Part shown: positions 58,280-64,000 of the stretch, one piece after another | Layout: each line of letters opens with the position of its first letter | Numbering within the stretch: position 1 is the stretch's first letter | NCBI GenBank assembly: GCA_024509875.1 | Contig: JAMPIV010017565.1 | Span: 34,207 to 98,206, forward strand | Source of the DNA: Oreohelix idahoensis | Taxonomy: Eukaryota > Mollusca > Gastropoda > Stylommatophora > Oreohelicidae | Length of the DNA stretch: 64,000 bases | Reading direction: 5' to 3' | Position numbers and translations under genes: made by a program | The notes under the pieces: generated by a model | Seen by the model: only the letters and a program-made list of their open reading frames with translations | What the model was told of the DNA's origin: nothing | Databases searched by the model: none

Positions 58280-60950
58280 TTAAAATATATTGATCAACAA
58301 ACAACAACATGAATAAATACTGATAGACCACCAACATGGACAAATACTGATAAACCACCAAGATGGACAAATACTGATAGACCACCAACATGGACAAATA
58401 CTGATAAACCACCAACATGAACAAATACTGATAGACCACCAACATGGACAAATACTGATAAACCACCAACATGGACAAATACTGATAGACCACCAACATG
58501 AACAAATACTGATAGACCACCAACATGGACAAATACTGATAAACCACCAACATGGACAAATACTGATAAACCACCAACATGGACAAATACTGATAGACCA
58601 CCAACATGGACAAATACTGATAAACCACCAACATGGACAAATACTGATAAACCACCAACATGGACAAATACTGATAGACCACCAACATGGACAAATACTG
58701 ATAAACCACCAACATGGACAAATACTAATAGACTACCAACATGGACAAATATCGATAAACCACCAACATGGATAAATACTGATAAATCACCAACATGGAC
58801 AAATACTGACAAACCACAACATGGACAAAATACTGATAAACCACCAACATGGACACATACTGATAAACAGCCAATATGGACATACACTGATAAACAACCA
58901 ACATGGACAAATACTGATAAATCACTTTCTTCTTCTTTGATCCATGACCGCCAACCGTCAAAGCAGTCAGCGGTCATCACGCCTGGTGGCGTCTTGTAGG
59001 GCAGCAACAAATTGATTCCACTTTGCTCGGTCGACGGCCATCCTTCGTACAGTGCCCCAACTGTGGTTCATTCTTTGCATCTCAGCTTCCACAGTTCTCC
59101 GCCAAGTTGTTTTTGGTCGGCCTCTCTTTCGCTTTCCCTCGGGGTCCATAGCATAGCTGTTCGTGTGATGGTATCAGGGTCCCTTCTGAGGACATGGCCA
59201 ACCCAACTCCAGCGTCTGCCAGCTATGATGGTGTGCATGTCCTCCTGGTTACTCCGAATAAGTAGTTCTTGGTTGCTGATGGTGTTTGGCCAAAAGATTC
59301 GGAGAATTTTTCCTTAGGCAGATTGTGTGGAAAGAGAGAAATTTCGACACTACCTTCTCTGTTACTCTCCAGTATTCCGCACCATAGAGAAGCACAGAAA
59401 GTACACAGCTCTCATTTAATCTTAATTTGGTGTTTGTGCTATACTGGGAAGACTTCCAAATGTTGTTGAGAACAGCAAAGGCTGTTCTCGCTTTATTCAT
59501 TCTGTTGTTAATGTCCTTGCTTGTTCCGCCATCAGGTGTTACTATGCTTCCTAGGTAAGTAAATGTGTCTGTCTGTTCTAACTTCTGGTTCCTTACTGTT
59601 ATTGGCTCAGGATTGCCCACATTTAGTGTCATGACCTCTGTCTTCTTCAAATTGATGTTCAGGCCAACCTGCTGGCCATATTTATTCAGTCTATCGGTTT
59701 TGTCTTGAATGTGTTGGTGTGAATGCGCGAGTAGTGCAATGTCATCTGCAAATTCCAAATCTTCCAGTATAGAAAACGTTGTCCATCTAATTCCTCTTGG
59801 ACTGCCCTCTGTTGTCTGGCGCATCACCCAATCTACGACTGTTAAAAATAATGTTGTTGATAAGGGGCATCCCTGTCGTACTCCTGTTTTCACTTCGAAA
59901 GTTACATTACTCGATCCAACACTGCATGTAAAGTTAGAATAGAGGCTTTTTATGATGGAAACAATGTGGCTGGGAATTCCATAAGCCCTCAGAATTTTCC
60001 ATAGGCTATCCCTGTGTATGCTGTCGAAAGCCTTTTCAAAATCAACATAGTTAATATACGGCTGTCTCTGCCATTCTGAGCATTGCTCTATAATGTTCAT
60101 GAGGGCAAATATATGATCTGCACATCTTCTGTTCTTTCTGAAGCCCGCTTGTTCTTTCCTCAGTTTATGGTCAACTGCTTTTGAAATTCTCTGAATGATT
60201 ATCCTGCCTAGTATTTTGCTGGGAACTGAGAGGAGGGTAATTCCTCTCCAGTGATAAATCACCAACATGGACAAATACTGACTAACCACCAACATGGACA
60301 AATACTGATAAACCACCAACATGAACAAATATTAAGCAACAGACAACATTGACACATACTGATCAACCAACAACATGGACAAATACTGATAAACTACCAA
60401 CATGGACAAATACTGATAAACCACAACCATGGCAAATACTGATAAACCACCAACATGGACAAATAATGATAAATCACTAACGTGGACAAAGAATGATCAA
60501 CCAATACTGATACACCACCAACATGGACAAATACTGATAATCCACCAACATGGACAAAGAATGATAAACCACCAACATGGACAAATACTGATAAACCACC
60601 AACAAGGACAAATACTGATAAATCACCAACATGGACAAATACTGACAAACCACCAACATGGACAAATACTGATAAATCACCAACTTGGACAAATACTGAT
60701 AAACCACCAACATGGACAAATACTGACAAACCACCAACAAGGACAAAAACTGACAAAATACCAACACGGACAAATACTGAATGACCACCAACATGGACTA
60801 ATACTGATAAACCACCAACATGGACAAATACTGATAAATCATCAACATGGACAAATACTGACAAACCACCAACATGGACTAATACTGATAAACCCCCAAC
60901 ATGGACAAATACTGATAAACAGCCAATATGGACATACACTGATTGATACA
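58280..60950. repeat. 27-bp minisatellite, split by a LINE
   Basis: The unit is ACCACCAACATGGACAAATA plus CTGATAA/G, 27 bp. It fills about 58300-58925 and 60252-60950. Since 27 is a multiple of three, all frames tend to stay open and give nine-residue repeats (VYQYLSMLV, GGLSVFVHV); these are not genes. The right half is more variable than the left. Confidence 0.95.
58926..60251 (-). mobile_element. 5'-truncated LINE inserted in the minisatellite
   Basis: The minus strand encodes an RT starting abruptly at WRGITLLSVPSKILGR, with EQAGFRKNRRCADHIFAL, NYVDFEKAFDSIHRDSLW (catalytic Asp), GVRQGCPLSTTLF, LEFADDIALLAHS (FADD) and LNINLKKTEVM, then LSVLLYGAEYW. One frameshift near 59.3 kb precedes the C-terminus (MDPEGKRKRGRPKTTWRRT), which ends at 58967. 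The 3' tail is (GAA)n-like. TGATAAATCAC on both sides (58915-58925 and 60252-60262) is a likely 11-bp target duplication, although the array itself contains similar words. It is the best preserved LINE RT here. Confidence 0.9.
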
Positions 60951-61317
60951 CCCCCCTACTCTGCTTTCCAATAAATGTGATTAAACGCTAATGTTATTAG
61001 TCTGTTTACACCCACTGTTGCGAGTGTAGTGGTTTGGTCTATATCATCGCCACACAGGCTAATTCAATATATGTGTGCTGCTGTCCTGTCACTGTGTCTG
61101 GAATGTTGACCTGGGTGTGTGTTGATATGTTCGCACACCACAGTGCGTACGTAAGAGTACATGCAGGAGTCAAAAAGGGGTTGCAAAACGACTGGAAAAC
61201 AGTTCGCTACTGTTTTTCCGTTACAACACAGTAACACGATGACATAAATGACACACATTCGACAGCAAAACACGAATCATATAATATAATACTGCATTGA
61301 ATATATATAATACGGCC

Positions 61318-61762
61318 TGTCCACATCCTGGCCTATAATAATCTTCAGATGGCCTAAACAGTACTTCATTACTCCATAAAGCCTGCAACACACGGCAGCT
61401 ATAATAATCTTCATATGGCCTAAACAGTACTCCATTACTCCATGAAGCCTGCAACACACGGCAGCTATAATAATCTTCATATGGCCTAAACAGTACTTCA
61501 TTACTCCATAAAGCCTGCAACACACGGCAGCTATAATAATCTTCATATGGCCTAAACAGTCCTTCATTACTCCATAAAGCCTGCAACACACGGCAGCTAT
61601 AATAATCTTCATATGGCCTAAACAGTCTTCATTACTCCATAAAGCCTGCAACACACGGCAGCTATAATAATCTTCATATGGCCTAAACAGTCTTCATTAC
61701 TCCATAAAGCCTGCAACACACGGCAGCTATAATAATCTTCATATGGCCTAAACAGTCTTCAC
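61318..61762. repeat. 65/66-bp tandem repeat, about seven copies
   Basis: The unit carries CATTACTCCATAAAGCCTGC, AACACACGGCAGCTATAATA and ATCTTCATATGGCCTAAACA. Left copies are 66 bp and the right ones 65 bp, through loss of one base near CAGTACTTC. The apparent Trp/Tyr-rich protein on the minus strand is a by-product of the 66-bp period. Confidence 0.95.
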
Positions 61763-63230
61763 TGCAGTTTATCAAAATAGGCTGTACACACAGCGAAATA
61801 TATAAGTCGACATTTTCTCAAATCCTACGTAGGCTTACATTATCCAAAAACACTGGGACTCGACCTACACGGTCCACGCCCAAAAAACAACTCCCTAAAT
61901 CACACTCTAGTCCCGCCAAAAAACCCGTCACGAGATTCGGTTGTCTTGAACACCGCTCTCGATAAAACATGCAGACTAGCTGCGGGCTATTCACATGACT
62001 CAAAACAGTACAGAATAAACACATCTCAACACTTGAGATTAAACAGCGCTCACACGCTTATCTGTACTCTGTCACCCGAAAAAAATAGGAACAGATAATT
62101 CTATCCTAAAGTCAAACAAGTATCCGCTTAATCAAGCGTTGCAACTCGAAATTTAATTTGTTCAAACCACTCTAAAGATAACTGCCCCTCCAGAAATCCA
62201 CTTGCAACAGTTACCACCCGCTCCGGTAAAAAAAAATGATTCTATCATTTTTTTTAAAAAAATTAACTCCCCCAAAACAAAAAAATTTAGAAGACAATTA
62301 AGCTCTAAACGTATGTCCTAAAAAATATCTTATTTTAAATCAAAATTTAGATATTTACAAGAAATATCAGCATTAAAGGTTTGAAAAGTAGCAATTAAAG
62401 CATACAGCATAAATCAGCTAAGTATAAAAAGTAATTAGTTAAATATACAAATATGATCAGTTCCAAAATTAAAGTTACGTAATATTTAGTACAAACCTGA
62501 AAACAACAACAACCGATCGAAAGAGAAAACCACAAGAACAATCAAAAGAAGAGTGATGTGTAAAAAAAGGAAAGTAAGAACTCAACAATACCTATATACT
62601 CATAATTTAAGTTTGGAAAATTACATGTAAAATAAATACAACTATCATAAGTAGTATATTTGTCTATCAAGTCCATATAACCACTCCAACAATACAAAAA
62701 TAGAAGTATAAGAAGTGTTTGAAAGAGAAGACAAAGTATACCATAGAATCAAGTAAAAAAACGAAGATGAACGAAAGATACATAGAATAGAGTACGAAAC
62801 AAAGTATAAACAAGATATTAAATATCCATATCGAAAAGACAACAGAAAAGAAGGAATGAAATGAAGAATAGTTATCAAAGACAGATAGAAAGCAAAGGCA
62901 CGAACGCAGAGAAAAGTCAATAACAATAACATACTAATTAAATGTTTTAGATTAGACAACGTATTCAAAAATAAAATATAAACATGAATCGAAAGGCACA
63001 ACACAAAATATCAAAGTATATCTATACTAACACCACCAAAAAATAATTTATAACTAAACAAAACCTAATAAGTAATTTACCCAAGTTACAAGAGTTATAC
63101 AAAACTAAAAATAAGTAAATTATAGGCATCGAACCAATAATTTAATAGCATTGCTATAACTAATACTACCAACGTCAGGCTGATCACCCGTTTGCCAGTC
63201 ACTTTCGATTACGGAAAACAACAGCAAATG
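61763..63230. other. AT-rich intergenic stretch, no supportable gene
   Basis: I see no domain-bearing frame. There is a perfect 12-bp-arm hairpin of A8TGAT and ATCAT8 at 62229-62255. The DNA then becomes very A-rich on the plus strand (62.5-63.1 kb). Confidence 0.55.
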
Positions 63231-63234
63231 GTTG

Positions 63235-63385
63235 ATTTGCCATTGCCCTAAAGACGCCAATAGGCGTGATGGGAAACAATGGCAAAGAAAACCTATCTGC
63301 TGTTGCCCTAAGACGCCACTAGGCGTAATGGCCACTGACTGCTTTGACGGTCGGGCGGTTAAGGACGGAAGAAAAGAAAGATAAC
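63235..63385 (+). mobile_element. LINE 3' end, partly duplicated
   Basis: GTTGCCCTAAGACGCCACTA, then GGCGTAATGGCCACTGACTG and CTTTGACGGTCGGGCGGTTA match the reverse complement of the 58.93-59.01 kb LINE end (CTGCCCTACAAGACGCCACC, GCTGACTGCTTTGACGG). A diverged copy of the first part (GCCCTAAAGACGCCAATAGG) lies 66 bp upstream. The GAAGAAAAGAAAG after it is the usual tail. No RT remains. The rest of the window to 64000 is AT-rich and without a gene. Confidence 0.7.
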
Positions 63386-64000
63386 TAATACTGAACCAAC
63401 GCACAATGAAGCGCTGAAAATAAAAAAAACATCATCAATAAAAAAACAACTTTTTACAAGAACTAATCAATCTACATATCAATGATATCACGCAGTCAAA
63501 TGGCGAGGGGCACACACAACAAAAAAAAATTACAATGCCAAAAAAAAAAAAATCATTTTTTTCAACAGTACCGTACAAACATATTTTTTTACGATAAGTT
63601 ACATAAAAACAGTATTTAATTTTTAAGTAATTCAGTAAATCTTTAAGTAAAGCCTAATAATGAAATCAATATTTTAACAAAATGAGTGAAATATAAAACA
63701 AAAAATCCTATCTCGAAGAAACCTTTAAATCAACACATGTAAATTTTAATTTATCCTTTAAGATCATTCTTTCTGCTGACAATTACGTTTCACTCAGTAC
63801 AAAATGTCCTATTTAGCTATAACTTTATCAATAAATCTACACTTTGATGCTAAGATATGAAATATACAAAAGGTTCAAAAAAATATCTACAAAAAATACG
63901 TTTTGTTTTTTTTTTAAAAATAATCTTTGCTAGAAAATAATCTGCATGCCTGACTGCAAAAATCAAAGTTCTGGGGAAAAAAAACTGTACAGGTGATACA

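Noticed and set aside
58080..60974. Proteins with nine-residue repeats on both strands
   Set aside because: By-products of the 27-bp minisatellite; one is even fused to the LINE RT only because the repeat is open upstream.
61221..61654. Repeat protein with 22-residue Trp/Tyr-rich units
   Set aside because: It follows the 66-bp DNA repeat and shifts frame where the unit becomes 65 bp.

Overview
This is a eukaryotic, repeat-dominated stretch. It has no operon structure, long AT-rich non-coding DNA, and many overlapping generations of retrotransposons, DNA transposons, SINEs and satellites. The LINE C-termini, the Tc1-like element and the tRNA-headed SINEs fit an invertebrate. My best guess is a gastropod mollusc (possibly a heterobranch sea slug), but that is inference from general resemblance of repeat families, not something the sequence proves. 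The only convincing host gene is a rhodopsin-like GPCR at 16.4-17.8 kb. It carries two frame changes and a damaged E/DRY motif, so it may be a pseudogene or hold sequence errors. A small convergent ORF with its own poly(A) signal follows it.

Region by region. 1-5.9 kb (minus strand): a decayed Ty3-type LTR retrotransposon whose integrase lies upstream of its reverse transcriptase (Gmr1-like order), with a SCAN-like Gag, a primer-binding site and a 2.3 kb LTR. 6.0-8.5 kb: fragments of two LINE families. 8.5-11.4 kb: a dispersed repeat and short tandem duplications. 12-16 kb: no gene, then a long GGAT/GATA-type and GGTT/GGTC simple-sequence array. 16.4-18.2 kb: the GPCR and the small ORF. 18.6-21.1 kb: a minisatellite with a 58-bp dimeric higher-order unit. 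21.7-27.1 kb: a SINE-like repeat, LINE 3' ends, a 30-bp minisatellite, a 61-bp G run, and a LINE with a large internal deletion. 28-30 kb: another copy of the dispersed repeat.

31.4-42.8 kb: a second Gmr1-like element (plus strand) with both ~2.5 kb LTRs, a tRNA-Pro primer-binding site embedded in a tandem array of PBS-like units, and gag, protease and integrase but no reverse transcriptase. Its 3' LTR is split by a 2.34 kb solo LTR with a 5-bp target duplication. 45.2-50.4 kb: a near full-length but broken I-type LINE (ORF1, APE endonuclease, RT, RNase H, C-terminal zinc motif). 51.1 kb: a tRNA-derived SINE with a 13-bp target duplication. 52.4-55.6 kb: a Tc1-like transposon with 38-bp terminal inverted repeats, itself hit by two later insertions. 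57.6 kb: a second SINE with a 14-bp target duplication. 58.3-60.95 kb: a 27-bp minisatellite split by a fairly young 5'-truncated LINE. 61.3-61.8 kb: a ~66-bp tandem repeat. 61.8-64 kb: AT-rich DNA with one LINE 3' end.

The dominant theme is nested transposition with clean, readable target duplications, plus tandem repeats that appear to have been seeded by transposon ends. No single intact autonomous element was found.
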